A stretch of 64,000 nucleotides of DNA from H111-94 sp034436045 (GCA_034436045.1 DAOTVZ010000288.1:18938-82937); one strand, 5' to 3'. Positions 1 to 9,149 are shown, counted from the first letter of the stretch. Notes: generated by a model from the sequence alone, not told the origin. Made by a program: numbers and translations.

Positions 1-921
1 AGTCATGTTACGAATAACCGCTACCGGGGTGCGCAGTTCATGCGAGGCATCGGCCACAAAACGGCGTTGTTGCACAAAGGCATGCTCCAGGCGCTCCACC
101 ATCTGATTAAAGATGAGCGCGAGATCGCGCACCTCGTCATGTGGCCTGGGCACCGGCACCCGTCGATGCAGGTCGGAAGCCTCGATCTCGCGCGCCGTAT
201 GAGCCAGACGCTGAATAGGTCGAAAGGCGCGTCCGGCCAGCCAGTAGCAGACTGCCGCGCTGAACAAGAGCACTATCGGTGTGATCAGGATCAACCCCCA
301 CACGATATCACTCAGACGCCCGTTGAGTACTTCTAACGATTGACCGACCTGCACCACCCCATCGATATGCGATTGATCCAGCAGCATCGTGCTATAGACC
401 CGTATTTCCTCTCCATGCACATCCTTCACTGTTCCACGCCAGGGATGGCCTTTCAGGGGGTCTAGAACGCTGCTCCTGGGAAGTTGAAGTGTGTTAAAGC
501 TAGTGGTCGTATACACCACTTGCCCTTTCGCATCCAGAACACGAATATACAAACTGCTCTGGACGTTGCGTGTATTGATCGGCTCATCGTTATCGCCATC
601 GGTGTCGGTCGTTGTAGCAGTGGGGGTTATCGACATATTTGTATCATCGGAAGAGTCGATCAGGGCCGCCGTGGCATCCAACTCTGGCAATTCGTCTACA
701 ATATCACCTACAGTCAACTTGCCCTGACGCTCATCCACCCCTTCAGCGATCTGCTGACTGCGCATTTGCAACGTCATATCCAGGCTAGAGGCCAGCGAGG
801 CCTGAAGCGCCCAGTAGAACGTAATCCCAAAGAGCAGCAGCAGTAGCGCCGAAACGCTGGTATACCAGAGCGCCAGTTGCGTGCGAATGCCGGGTGGAAT
901 ACGCAAGAACTTCGGAAGCAT
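1..921 (-). CDS. Sensor histidine kinase, OmpR/EnvZ-type, C-terminus cut by window edge
   Basis: This gene runs off the left edge, so only the first 307 codons are visible and no stop is met. The order is a short cytoplasmic N-terminus, membrane segment (about residues 16-38), an extracellular sensor region (about 39-205) with an Asp/Thr-rich stretch, a second membrane segment (about 206-229), a HAMP linker and the start of a HisKA domain. The phospho-acceptor His is residue 294 in the H-box DASHELRTP. The dimerisation remainder and ATPase domain are outside the window. The ATG shares one base with the stop codon of the response regulator (TAATG), so the two are translationally coupled and should form a cognate pair. 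The signal cannot be predicted. Confidence 0.93.
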   Translation of the reverse strand, partial: MLPKFLRIPPGIRTQLALWYTSVSALLLLLFGITFYWALQASLASSLDMTLQMRSQQIAEGVDERQGKLTVGDIVDELPELDATAALIDSSDDTNMSITPTATTTDTDGDNDEPINTRNVQSSLYIRVLDAKGQVVYTTTSFNTLQLPRSSVLDPLKGHPWRGTVKDVHGEEIRVYSTMLLDQSHIDGVVQVGQSLEVLNGRLSDIVWGLILITPIVLLFSAAVCYWLAGRAFRPIQRLAHTAREIEASDLHRRVPVPRPHDEVRDLALIFNQMVERLEHAFVQQRRFVADASHELRTPVAVIRNMT

Positions 922-1595
922 TATGCCGGTTCCCTGAGTTGATAGCCTGAGCCGCGAACGGTATGGATGACATCCGGCTCATTCTGATCACACAGCTTAC
1001 GACGCAAGTAGCGAATATAGACATCAATGACATTTGAAAGGTGGCTGGTATCGCCGTCCCACACATGTTCCGCAATCATTGCGCGGCTCAATACCTGGTG
1101 AGGATGACGCATGAAAAACTCCAGCAAGGCGTACTCTTTGTTACAGAGATTCAAGACGCGCTCACCGCGCCGTACCTCGTGAGTCGTCGTATCCAGTGTT
1201 ATATCCATAAATTGCAGTCGTGGCACCTTCACCGGGCTGCCGCGCCGCAACAAGGCCCGCACGCGCGCCTCCAACTCACTGAGCGCGAAAGGCTTGACCA
1301 GATAGTCATCCGCACCCATGTCCAGGCCCTTCACACGATCATTCACCTCGTCGAGGGCCGTGAGCATGAGGATTGGCATGGTGCGCTCGCGCTCACGCAA
1401 CTGACGGCAGATTTCAAAGCCGTTGAGGCCGGGCAATAAGATATCTAAAATGACCATATCATAGGGTGTCGCCAACGCCATGAGTAATCCATCTTCACCA
1501 TCCAGCGCCAGATCAACGGCATAGTGGCTGGCTTCCAGACCTTTTTTTAGACTCGCCCCCAGGCGCGGGTCATCTTCTACAATCAGAATACGCAT
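921..1595 (-). CDS. OmpR/PhoB-family response regulator
   Basis: This 224-residue protein has the standard two-domain layout. The receiver domain (about 1-118) has acidic residues EDD near the N-terminus, phospho-acceptor Asp51 in VILDILLPG, and the conserved Lys in DDYLVKPF. A winged-helix DNA-binding domain (about 128-222) ends in RYLRRKL and VRGSGY, typical of OmpR/PhoB proteins. It is the first gene of a two-gene unit with the overlapping histidine kinase. Such regulators bind direct repeats upstream of their targets. The 137-bp spacer to the next gene shows no clear operator. The family call is secure; target genes are unknown. Confidence 0.96.
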   Translation of the reverse strand: MRILIVEDDPRLGASLKKGLEASHYAVDLALDGEDGLLMALATPYDMVILDILLPGLNGFEICRQLRERERTMPILMLTALDEVNDRVKGLDMGADDYLVKPFALSELEARVRALLRRGSPVKVPRLQFMDITLDTTTHEVRRGERVLNLCNKEYALLEFFMRHPHQVLSRAMIAEHVWDGDTSHLSNVIDVYIRYLRRKLCDQNEPDVIHTVRGSGYQLREPA

Positions 1596-1732
1596 AGAGC
1601 AACCCTCTTGAAAGCCTCATAAAGCACATCCACATTGATTGCCGAATCACCATGACTCCTATGGCTTCCAGCAACCAATATGGCGTAACCCATCATAATA
1701 GAGAAATGTGAGAGAAAGATGAAAACAGTCTC

Positions 1733-3877
1733 TCATTCTTTTAATGAAAGCCAGCAACGTAGAAACTCGGCCACACTCCAGGCCTGTGCGAAACAACCGG
1801 CAGGTGTAAACGGCGGCTCCGGCTCGGCCACTTCGCTCAAGGAACCCAGGCATCCCTCCCACAATTGCTGCACCAGCGGCTCTAAGAGCGAGCGTAACAC
1901 CGCCCGGTCAGCATGCATACGCAAACGTACATCGATATAGGGGCCGATCAGCCAGAGCCAGACCGTTCCCTGGTGATATGCGCTATCGCGCTGCTTGCGG
2001 TCGCCATTAAAACGCGCGTGGTAGGCCGGGTCTTTGGGACTGAGCGAACGCAACCCCAGCGGCGTTAAAAGCTGCTCCGTCACTTGTTGCAGCATGCTGG
2101 CTACCTGCGCATCGTTCAACAATTCATGCGTGAGCGAGGCAGCAAAAAGCTGGTTGGGACGCAGTGAAGCATCCACCTTCCCGGCCACTCCATCGACATC
2201 TACCACATCATACAGATAGCCACCCTCCGCATACCAGAAACGCTCGGCAAAGTGACGCAACACCTGTGTGCGCAACTGGCTATAGGACGAAGCATCAGTC
2301 GAGAGATGCACCGCCCACGACTCCATTAGTGACAGGGCACGATACCAGAGCGCGTTGACCTCTACCGGCTTGCCATGGCGCGGCGTGACCACCCAATCAT
2401 CCACCTTCGCATCCATCCAAGTAAGCTGAATGCCCGGTACACCGGCACGCAGCAACCCATCGGTCGGGTCTACGCCAATACCGTAGTCGGTACCACGCAC
2501 ATGCCAGTCGATGATCTGCTCCAGCGTGGGAAAGAGATCTTTTAAAAGCGACCAGTCGCCTGTCGTCTCCAGATAGCGCTCCAGCGCATGAAACATCCAG
2601 AGCGTGGCATCAACGGTATTATACTCCGGCGTCTCGCCCTGATCGGGGAAACGATTGGGAATGAGGCCATGACGGGTGAAGGAAGCAAAGGCTTTAAGCA
2701 AGCCTCGCGCTTCGCTGTAACGTCCGGTGCAGAGAAGCAGGCCGGGCAACGAAATCATGGTATCGCGCCCCCAGTCGGTAAACCAGGGATATCCCGCGAT
2801 AATCGTTTTATGGTCAGGTGCGAGCCGCAGCTTCCCCGATGATGCCTTACGTTCACTCGGACGCGCCACAATAAACTGATCGGCGGCCACAACCAGGCGC
2901 GCAAAGAGTGGGGCCTGTACCTGCAACTCTTCAACCGAACGGTCGGCAATAGCCAGCAACTGGCGGATGCGGCGCTGATGATGGGCAAGCGCCTGCGCCA
3001 CCACCGCTTCGTGCTGCGGCCCACCCAGTTCCGGTGGCAGTTCGCTCTCTACACTCAACACCAGCGTGGCACGCTGCCCCGGCCTCAGAGCGAGACGAAA
3101 AACGCCGGGCTGGTAAACATCCTCCAGGGCGGGTAAGCCACGCTCACTGTCACGACGATGCAACACATTCCAGTACCAGTTGCCGGTCGCACTAAAGGTT
3201 GCGGTCGGCGGCCCGATGCAGTAAATAGAGGGCGCGTCTTCAAAGGCCCGAATACGGCAACGATTGCCCTGCAAGTCAACCAGAAAATGCCAATCGGCAG
3301 CACCCTTCGTTACCTGGTGATAATCACGTGTAAGACAGAAGAGGTAGAGCGCCAGAGTGACACTGGCCTCCGTCCTCTCCGCTTCATCGTCCAACGTTCC
3401 TCTGAGGCGATATTGTACATACGTGGTATTCTGACCGTACTGCATCCAAATATGTTTTTCCAGCAGCAACGTGTCGCTTAAACGGTAGGTGAAACAGGGG
3501 ATATCGCCTTCCAGCGCGACACTCAGCAAGCGGGTGTAGCCCTGCGGATCAAATACGCCACCTTGATACTCATTGGTACCGAGCTTGCAGAGTTGTCCGT
3601 CGGGGAGCGCTACCTCTTCGTCGATCTTCGTCACCATCACAGTACGCTCGACGGGTGGACGAAGGGCGGCAACCAGCAAACCGTGATATGAGCGCGTCGT
3701 TGCGCCAGCAAGCGAAGCTGAGGCATAGCCACCCAGGCCATTCGTGACCAACCATTCGCGGTCAAGACTGGTGGCGAGATCGAGTGCGCCTCCCTGCGTG
3801 CCCACGACCTTTAGGTGCCAGGCATTCACCGGTTGGTGCTGTGAAGGGTCCTGGTTCTGATTCTGTTCCAGAAGCAT
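1733..3877 (-). CDS. Amylo-alpha-1,6-glucosidase / glycogen debranching enzyme family
   Basis: This 714-residue protein matches bacterial and archaeal-type debranching enzymes. The N-terminal domain carries WLVTNGLGGYASAS and the RSYHGLL segment characteristic of the GDE N-terminal region. The C-terminal (alpha/alpha)6-barrel contains PWFTDWGRDTMISLPG, the hallmark of GDE_C, followed by a barrel ending in GTVWLWLIGPY. In this family the enzyme removes alpha-1,6 branch residues from glycogen-like glucans in the cytoplasm. The start is supported by a purine-rich AAGGGA about eight bases upstream. It is monocistronic or loosely grouped with the upstream aminotransferase. Exact substrate (glycogen, or maltooligosaccharide trimming) cannot be told from sequence. 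Confidence 0.93.
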   Translation of the reverse strand: MLLEQNQNQDPSQHQPVNAWHLKVVGTQGGALDLATSLDREWLVTNGLGGYASASLAGATTRSYHGLLVAALRPPVERTVMVTKIDEEVALPDGQLCKLGTNEYQGGVFDPQGYTRLLSVALEGDIPCFTYRLSDTLLLEKHIWMQYGQNTTYVQYRLRGTLDDEAERTEASVTLALYLFCLTRDYHQVTKGAADWHFLVDLQGNRCRIRAFEDAPSIYCIGPPTATFSATGNWYWNVLHRRDSERGLPALEDVYQPGVFRLALRPGQRATLVLSVESELPPELGGPQHEAVVAQALAHHQRRIRQLLAIADRSVEELQVQAPLFARLVVAADQFIVARPSERKASSGKLRLAPDHKTIIAGYPWFTDWGRDTMISLPGLLLCTGRYSEARGLLKAFASFTRHGLIPNRFPDQGETPEYNTVDATLWMFHALERYLETTGDWSLLKDLFPTLEQIIDWHVRGTDYGIGVDPTDGLLRAGVPGIQLTWMDAKVDDWVVTPRHGKPVEVNALWYRALSLMESWAVHLSTDASSYSQLRTQVLRHFAERFWYAEGGYLYDVVDVDGVAGKVDASLRPNQLFAASLTHELLNDAQVASMLQQVTEQLLTPLGLRSLSPKDPAYHARFNGDRKQRDSAYHQGTVWLWLIGPYIDVRLRMHADRAVLRSLLEPLVQQLWEGCLGSLSEVAEPEPPFTPAGCFAQAWSVAEFLRCWLSLKE

Positions 3878-3914
3878 CGTGGCATCCCTTTCTGGTTTCT
3901 ATGCGATCTTCGAC

Positions 3915-3940
3915 GAGGGCGTGAGGGATCACGCCCCCTC
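3915..3940. repeat. Dispersed palindromic repeat copy
   Basis: An imperfect inverted repeat, GAGGGCGTGAGGGATCACGCCCC, lies in the 94-bp spacer between the aminotransferase and the debranching enzyme. It matches the core of the palindromic family found repeatedly in the first 41 kb. Confidence 0.7.
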
Positions 3941-3971
3941 CCCACCATCTCACATTTTATAGATTTAATGA

Positions 3972-5153
3972 CTATAATTGTACCGGTTTCGCTGCTCCAA
4001 TCGTCTCCTTCATACGTGCCAGTGCGGCCTCAATGCGCTCATCGGGGGCAGTCATCGAAATGCGCACATAGCCCTCGCCTGAAGGGCCAAAATTCGTGCC
4101 GGGTGTTAAGAACACGCCGGTTTGATCAAAGAGCCAGTTGGCAAAGTCTCGCGCGCTAAAACCTCGCGGCACATGCGCCCAGACATACAGACCGGCTTTG
4201 GGGGTCTGTGCCTGCATGCCGATGGCATTGCAGCCCGCCACCAGCAGGTCGCGGCGACGCTGGTAGATGGCGTTGCGCTGCTGTATCCATGTCACCGGCA
4301 GGTGCAGCGCCTCGATAGCCGCGTACTGGATAGGACGGAAGATGCCGCTATCGATATTGCTCTTCAAACGCCCCACCGCGTCCACCAGGACGGGATTGCC
4401 CACCAGCATGCCTACACGGAACCCTGCCATATTATATGTCTTACTGAGCGAATGCAACTCGACTGCGACCTCGCTGGCCCCCGGAATCTGCAAAATGCTC
4501 ATGGGCCGGAAATCATCGAAATAGACCTCGGCATAGGCCATATCATGCACTATCGCCAGGTTATGGCGTTGCGCGAAAGCCACTACGCGCTCGAAAAAGG
4601 CGCGGTCGGCGCAGCCAGTGGTAGGATTATTGGGGTAGTTAAGCCAGAGCAGACGCGCCTTCGCCAGCACATCGGCGGGAATGCTCTCCAGATCAGGCAG
4701 GTAGTTGTTCTGTTCCAATAGCGGCAACAGATAGGGTCGCGCACCCACCGTCGTTGCGGCGGTGAGATAGACTGAATAGTAGGGATCGGGGGTCAGTGCG
4801 ATGTCCCCGGCATTCAGCACCACTGAACCGGCATAGGCAATACCCTCTTTCGAGCCGAGCAGGGGCAGAATATCGCGTTCCGGCTCCAGACGCACCTGAA
4901 AACGCTGCTCAAACCAATCCGCGATGGCCTCGTGCAAAGCGTACATGCCGCGATACTCTGGATAGCGATGATTCTCCGCATTCTGCATCTCATGGCACAG
5001 CCGTTCGACCACCGGCTGCGGCGCAGGCAGATCGGGGTCGCCCATCGAGAGATTAATAACATCGACCCCTGCCGCCTTGCGCTCTGCAATCTTCCGCTTA
5101 GCATCCGCGAAGTGATAGGGCGGTAAGCTCTTGATAAGATTCGATAGTTGCAC
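3972..5153 (-). CDS. Class I/II PLP aminotransferase (LL-diaminopimelate or aspartate aminotransferase-like)
   Basis: This 393-residue fold-type I aminotransferase has the expected landmarks: SMGDPDLPAP near the N-terminus, NYPNNPTTG in the substrate/PLP region, the Schiff-base Lys in HSLSKTYNMAGFRVG, and a late Arg-containing VRISMT that binds the substrate carboxylate. The pattern is close to the LL-diaminopimelate aminotransferase / AspC-like branch. That would place it in lysine and peptidoglycan precursor synthesis or in general transamination. Translation starts at GTG with GAGGAG seven bases upstream. No other lysine-pathway genes are nearby, so the substrate remains open. Confidence 0.92.
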   Translation of the reverse strand: MQLSNLIKSLPPYHFADAKRKIAERKAAGVDVINLSMGDPDLPAPQPVVERLCHEMQNAENHRYPEYRGMYALHEAIADWFEQRFQVRLEPERDILPLLGSKEGIAYAGSVVLNAGDIALTPDPYYSVYLTAATTVGARPYLLPLLEQNNYLPDLESIPADVLAKARLLWLNYPNNPTTGCADRAFFERVVAFAQRHNLAIVHDMAYAEVYFDDFRPMSILQIPGASEVAVELHSLSKTYNMAGFRVGMLVGNPVLVDAVGRLKSNIDSGIFRPIQYAAIEALHLPVTWIQQRNAIYQRRRDLLVAGCNAIGMQAQTPKAGLYVWAHVPRGFSARDFANWLFDQTGVFLTPGTNFGPSGEGYVRISMTAPDERIEAALARMKETIGAAKPVQL

Positions 5154-5165
5154 TATAACACTCCT

Positions 5166-5190
5166 CGTAGGGCGTGATTCACCACGCCCT
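5166..5190. repeat. Dispersed palindromic repeat copy
   Basis: CGTAGGGCGTGATTCACCACGCCCT lies between polA and the aminotransferase gene. It is a near-palindromic member of the dispersed family and sits just upstream of the aminotransferase ribosome-binding site. Confidence 0.75.
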
Positions 5191-5245
5191 GTTTGCTTGT
5201 TGATCCGCTCTCAGAGGCATGATGAAGCACACCCCTACTATATTT

Positions 5246-8200
5246 TTATTCCATCGTTTCAGCTTCGTACCAGTTTTTGCCCACTTTCATCTCGACCTTG
5301 ATCGGCACAGCGAGCGGATAGACATTTTCCATCGTATGCTTGATGACGCGGCGCGCGCGCTCAAGCTCCTCCACTGGCACCTCGAAGACCAGTTCATCAT
5401 GCACCTGCAAGATCATGCGCGTCTTCATACGCCGCTCGCGGAAGAGTTGGGCAAGCTGGATCATCGCCATTTTGATCAGATCGGCATTGCTGCCTTGAAT
5501 AGGCATGTTGATGGCCTCACGCTCAAGCGCCTGCCGTTCGCTATGTGAGAGGGCACGCATGTCCGGGAAGAAACGTTTGCGCCCAAAGAGCGTATTGACA
5601 TAGCCCTGCTTATGCGCCTGCTCCAGCGTGCGCTCGACATAGCCCTTGATGTTGGGAAACGTCTCGTGATAACGCGCGATAAAGTCAGCCGCCTCACGGT
5701 TCGTCATCCCTGTCACCTGCGAAAGACCAAAGGCCGACTGCCCGTACAGTACCGCATAGACGACGGTTTTGGCAAGTCTGCGCTGATCTTTCGTCACCTG
5801 TCCCACCGGCACATTGAAAAGCGAAGCTGCTGTGATGGTATGAATATCCTCGTCACGGTTAAACGCCTCGACTAAACGCGGCTCGTGCGTGATGCTGGCG
5901 AGGATGCGCAACTCAAACTGCGAGTAATCGGCAGTCAGCAACACATAACTGGGGTCGGCGATGAAGGCACGCCGTATCTGACGCCCAAGCTCGGTACGCA
6001 CCGGAATGTTCTGCAAGTTGGGATTGCTAGACGAGAGCCGCCCGCTAGAGGCAATCGTCTGATTGAACGAGGTATAGACGCGGCCCGTCACCGGGTCGAT
6101 CAATTCGAGCAAACCATCGATATAGGTTGACTTGAGCTTGCTAAGCTGGCGATACTCCAGCAGGTAGTCGATGATAGGGTGCTGTCCTCGCAAGCTCTCA
6201 ATCACGTCCGCGCTGACCGAGTAGCCGGTTTTATTTTTCTTACCGAAGGGCAGCTTCAATTCGCCAAACAGCACCTCGCCAAGCTGGCGGGTGGAGTTGA
6301 TGTTAAACTCGTGCCCAACGGAGTCGTAGATGGCTCGTTCCAGCGCTGCGAGTTGCTCGGCCAGGCGCATACCGAACTCGCGCAAGAAAGGAGCATCGAG
6401 CGCGACACCGTACATCTCCATCTGCATCAGTACCGGAATGAGCGGCAATTCGACGCGATTGTAGAGATCAAGCAAACTATGGCGGCGCAGGTCGGCCATA
6501 ATGGGTTCAACCAGGCGTAGCGTCATATCGGCATCGGCACCCGCATAGTTTGCTACGGCGCGCACAGGTACCTGCGCCATGCTAATCATCTTGCCGCCTT
6601 TGCCGATCAGGTCACTAATCGGCGTCATGACCAGCCCCAGGCGCTGAAAAACCTGGTCTTTAAGGCCCAGGCCACGCCGTCCGGGTTCGGCCAGGTAGGC
6701 CCCCACCATGGTATCGAAGGCCAGACCACGCAACGTCACCCCGGCCCGCGCCAGCAGCATCATGTCAAACTTGGCATTATGCATGTACTTTTTGAGTCGC
6801 TCATCCTCCAGCAGAGGGCGCAGATATTCCCATACCACACTCAGCGGCAACTGGGTTCCGGGTTCCTGCCCCTCTAGCGTTTGCACGTGTCCGACCGGGA
6901 TATAGTAGGCTTCGCCTGGTGCCATCGAGAGCGAGAGGCCGACCAGTTGAGCGCGACGCGGGTCCTCCGAAGTCGTCTCCGTGTCGAGGGCGAAGGCCCC
7001 GGCGCTGCGCATACTCTGCGCCAGCACGCGCAATGCCTCCACGCTATCAATAATCATGGTGTTAGTTTGCGCGTCTTGCATCAACAATGCAGAAGTGGCA
7101 GCAGGAACGGGGGACGCGGACGCGGCTGGCATCTCGAAAAGAGTAGCCTGTGCATCACGCGCGGGTGCGGGTAGACGCAGCTTATGTACGGTAGCGGCCC
7201 TGGGTTCCTCCGCCTCGAACAGATGTAGTTGCAGAGGTCGCTCTTCATTGTTCCTAAGCTCGCGCTCCCCTCCTCCAACCGCTGTTGACACAGCAACCGG
7301 CGGAGATACGTCCTCAAGCGGAATCGTCAGGCCGGAAGCAGGGGGGGGTGGGGGCTGCAAAATGGGCACCATACCTACGGGCGCAGTCAGCAACAAATCT
7401 TCCGGCGCTTTATCTTCAACGCCACCCGGCTCACTTTGCTCGCCCGATTCCTCATTCCGTGCAGCAAGGAACGGGCCAGCATTAGTGGTATCCACAGCAT
7501 TTTCGATGCCAAGCTGTTTAAAAAGCGCCAGCACCTTCTCGACCAGCGTGCGAAATTCTAGTTCGCGGAAGAGTGCCAGCACCTTCTCACGTTCTACGTG
7601 CGTCAGGCGGCAGTCCTCCAGGTTGAGTTGGATCGGCACGGTTAAGATGATAGTTGCCAGCCGCTTGCTCAGCAACGCCTGCTCCGCCATATCGGCAAGC
7701 AATTTCTGCTCTTTCGGTTTTAGCTCGTTGATATGAGCCAGAATACCCTCGATGCTGCCATATTCGTTGATCAAACGCACGGCTGTCTTGTCACCAATGC
7801 CCGGCACACCTGGAATATTATCCGATTTATCGCCAACCAGGCCCTTGTAGTCGGGCAATTTGGCCGGGGGCAATCCGTAGCGGGCCAGCACCGCGTCAAC
7901 ATCGTATTCGGTCACTTCCGAGATGCCTTTTTTCGCCACCTTGACGATGACATGCTCGTTGACCAGTTGCAGGGTGTCCATATCTCCAGTGTAGATGATG
8001 GTATCCACGCCCTGTTCCCTGGCCTGCACTGAAAGCGTGCCAATAATATCATCGGCCTCGTAGCCGTCCTGCTCGAAGATCGTCATACCGAACGCTCTCA
8101 CAACCTCGCGGATGCGCGCAAATTGCGGGCGCATCATGTCGGGCAGGGGAGGCCGATGAGCTTTATAGGAGACATATTGCTCATGGCGGAAGGTCGGCGT

Positions 8201-8389
8201 GGGTCGATCAAAGGTCATGGCAACATAATCGGGCTTTTCCTCCAACAGCGCTTTCATCAGCATAGAAGTGAAGCCGAAGGTCGCGTTCACCGGCTCGCCC
8301 GCGCTGGTCGAAAGGTCTTCCGGTACGGCGTGAAAGGCGCGATGGATCAGAGCATTGCCATCGAACACTACAAATTTTTTACGTTTCAT
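5246..8389 (-). CDS. polA: DNA polymerase I (5'-3' exonuclease, 3'-5' exonuclease, polymerase)
   Basis: This is a three-domain family A polymerase of 1047 residues from the chosen ATG (MKRKKFVVFDGNALIHRAF). An in-frame ATG 14 codons upstream (8431) adds residues not expected before FVVFDGN. The 5'-3' nuclease (about 1-290) has GYEADDIIG, TGDMDTLQL and GDKSDNIPGVPGIG. A low-complexity Pro-rich linker of roughly 150 residues follows, longer than usual. The 3'-5' exonuclease keeps its metal ligands (DTE, NAKFD, YAGAD), so proofreading is predicted. The polymerase domain has DYSQFELR, the O-helix RRLAKTVVYAVLYG and HDELVFEVP. The O-helix differs from the usual NFG pattern. The protein serves repair and Okazaki-fragment processing. 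The ribosome-binding site is weak. Confidence 0.98.
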   Translation of the reverse strand: MKRKKFVVFDGNALIHRAFHAVPEDLSTSAGEPVNATFGFTSMLMKALLEEKPDYVAMTFDRPTPTFRHEQYVSYKAHRPPLPDMMRPQFARIREVVRAFGMTIFEQDGYEADDIIGTLSVQAREQGVDTIIYTGDMDTLQLVNEHVIVKVAKKGISEVTEYDVDAVLARYGLPPAKLPDYKGLVGDKSDNIPGVPGIGDKTAVRLINEYGSIEGILAHINELKPKEQKLLADMAEQALLSKRLATIILTVPIQLNLEDCRLTHVEREKVLALFRELEFRTLVEKVLALFKQLGIENAVDTTNAGPFLAARNEESGEQSEPGGVEDKAPEDLLLTAPVGMVPILQPPPPPASGLTIPLEDVSPPVAVSTAVGGGERELRNNEERPLQLHLFEAEEPRAATVHKLRLPAPARDAQATLFEMPAASASPVPAATSALLMQDAQTNTMIIDSVEALRVLAQSMRSAGAFALDTETTSEDPRRAQLVGLSLSMAPGEAYYIPVGHVQTLEGQEPGTQLPLSVVWEYLRPLLEDERLKKYMHNAKFDMMLLARAGVTLRGLAFDTMVGAYLAEPGRRGLGLKDQVFQRLGLVMTPISDLIGKGGKMISMAQVPVRAVANYAGADADMTLRLVEPIMADLRRHSLLDLYNRVELPLIPVLMQMEMYGVALDAPFLREFGMRLAEQLAALERAIYDSVGHEFNINSTRQLGEVLFGELKLPFGKKNKTGYSVSADVIESLRGQHPIIDYLLEYRQLSKLKSTYIDGLLELIDPVTGRVYTSFNQTIASSGRLSSSNPNLQNIPVRTELGRQIRRAFIADPSYVLLTADYSQFELRILASITHEPRLVEAFNRDEDIHTITAASLFNVPVGQVTKDQRRLAKTVVYAVLYGQSAFGLSQVTGMTNREAADFIARYHETFPNIKGYVERTLEQAHKQGYVNTLFGRKRFFPDMRALSHSERQALEREAINMPIQGSNADLIKMAMIQLAQLFRERRMKTRMILQVHDELVFEVPVEELERARRVIKHTMENVYPLAVPIKVEMKVGKNWYEAETME

Positions 8390-8765
8390 CGCGTGCCTGC
8401 TATCTTTCCACTGGATATATGAGCTACACATGTGTGATGGTGTCTATAACTATTCTCGCGCTCAGGCTAAAAGCCGGTAATGTTGCCGCTGTAGCGTACC
8501 TTTCCGAACTCGTTGTGTCCCTGACGCTTTCTTCTGTATTTTACTGTGTTGGAGCCGATATGTATAGTACAGTGCCTTGCCGACAGAGAATGTTCTTGCA
8601 CTCCTGTGGAGACACCACGAACGTGAGGGAGAATCGAAGGATAGTCAATGCCGGTATGACACATAGTAGCTAGCCGAAAGAAGACACGCGAAATAGTACA
8701 CAAATGGCATCGCAAATAAGTGTATAGGGGTGTAACATATCTGTTACCGACAAAAAGGAGGATTT
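8390..8765. other. Intergenic region between divergent polA and HTH gene
   Basis: About 375 bp separate the divergently transcribed polA and the small HTH gene. Short open frames exist on both strands (for example 8419-8673 plus and 8467-8715 minus), but they lack ribosome-binding sites and have atypical composition, so they are not annotated. The only clear signal is the GTAACA/TGTTAC dyad just before the HTH gene. Promoters for both genes should lie here, but no strong -35/-10 pair was found. Confidence 0.6.
8731..8748 (+). promoter_or_regulatory. Palindromic operator candidate upstream of the HTH gene
   Basis: GTAACA-TATC-TGTTAC (8732-8747) is a perfect 6-bp dyad with a 4-bp spacer. It lies immediately before the AAGGAGG ribosome-binding site of the HTH gene. 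Its position suits repression or autoregulation by a small dimeric DNA-binding protein; this is inference from position and symmetry. Confidence 0.4.
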
Positions 8766-9041
8766 ATGGCTCGTAGGAGCAGCACACTTTCTGCTGATGA
8801 GCAACTGTATGATAACCAGACAGGAGGAATAACAATGGCGGAAGAGAGAAATGAGGAACTGCTGACGGTGCGAGAGGTGGCCCGTCGTTTGCGCGTTGAT
8901 GACACTACGGTGCGCCGCTGGATCAAAAGCGGCGCGTTAGAAGCCATCACTTTGCCTCATCGGGGAAAACGTCAGGCATATAGGATCAAGAGTTCTACGA
9001 TGGACGCTCTGCTCAAAAGCCCACCTGCGCAGCTTCCATAA
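8766..9041 (+). CDS. Small excisionase/BldC-like helix-turn-helix DNA-binding protein
   Basis: A 91-residue protein whose body, LLTVREVARRLRVDDTTVRRWIKSG, is the MerR-like HTH found in excisionase and BldC-type proteins. The wing region follows (RGKRQAYRI) and there is no further domain. Two in-frame starts each have a strong ribosome-binding site: ATG 8766 after AAGGAGG, and ATG 8835 after AGGAGG at seven bases. The shorter product is 68 residues and keeps the whole HTH; the extra 23 residues look disordered. A dyad lies just before the first start, and a 30-bp perfect hairpin begins at the stop codon. No phage integrase is adjacent, so it is more likely a BldC-type regulator than an excisionase. 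Confidence 0.85.
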   Translation: MARRSSTLSADEQLYDNQTGGITMAEERNEELLTVREVARRLRVDDTTVRRWIKSGALEAITLPHRGKRQAYRIKSSTMDALLKSPPAQLP

Positions 9042-9115
9042 GAATTTATGCGGAGAGTGGCAGCGTGCGATGGACATGATGCCCGTCGCACGCTGCCACT
9101 CTCCGCATAAATTCT
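9041..9115 (+). terminator. Perfect 30-bp inverted repeat at the HTH gene stop codon
   Basis: Arms 9041-9070 and 9086-9115 are exact reverse complements with a 15-nt loop. The left arm begins on the last base of the TAA stop. No T-tract follows, so if it terminates transcription it is not a canonical intrinsic terminator. A strong mRNA 3' end or a small inverted-repeat element is equally possible. Confidence 0.6.
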
Positions 9116-9149
9116 TCTACCCATTTTGCCTAACGTTTTTGTAGTCGTC

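Noticed and set aside
6981..7736. Ser-rich plus-strand frame antisense to polA
   Set aside because: Composition is that of the antisense of the polA linker; no ribosome-binding site.
8419..8673. Plus-strand 84-residue frame before the HTH gene
   Set aside because: No ribosome-binding site, atypical composition, and overlaps an opposite-strand frame of the same kind.
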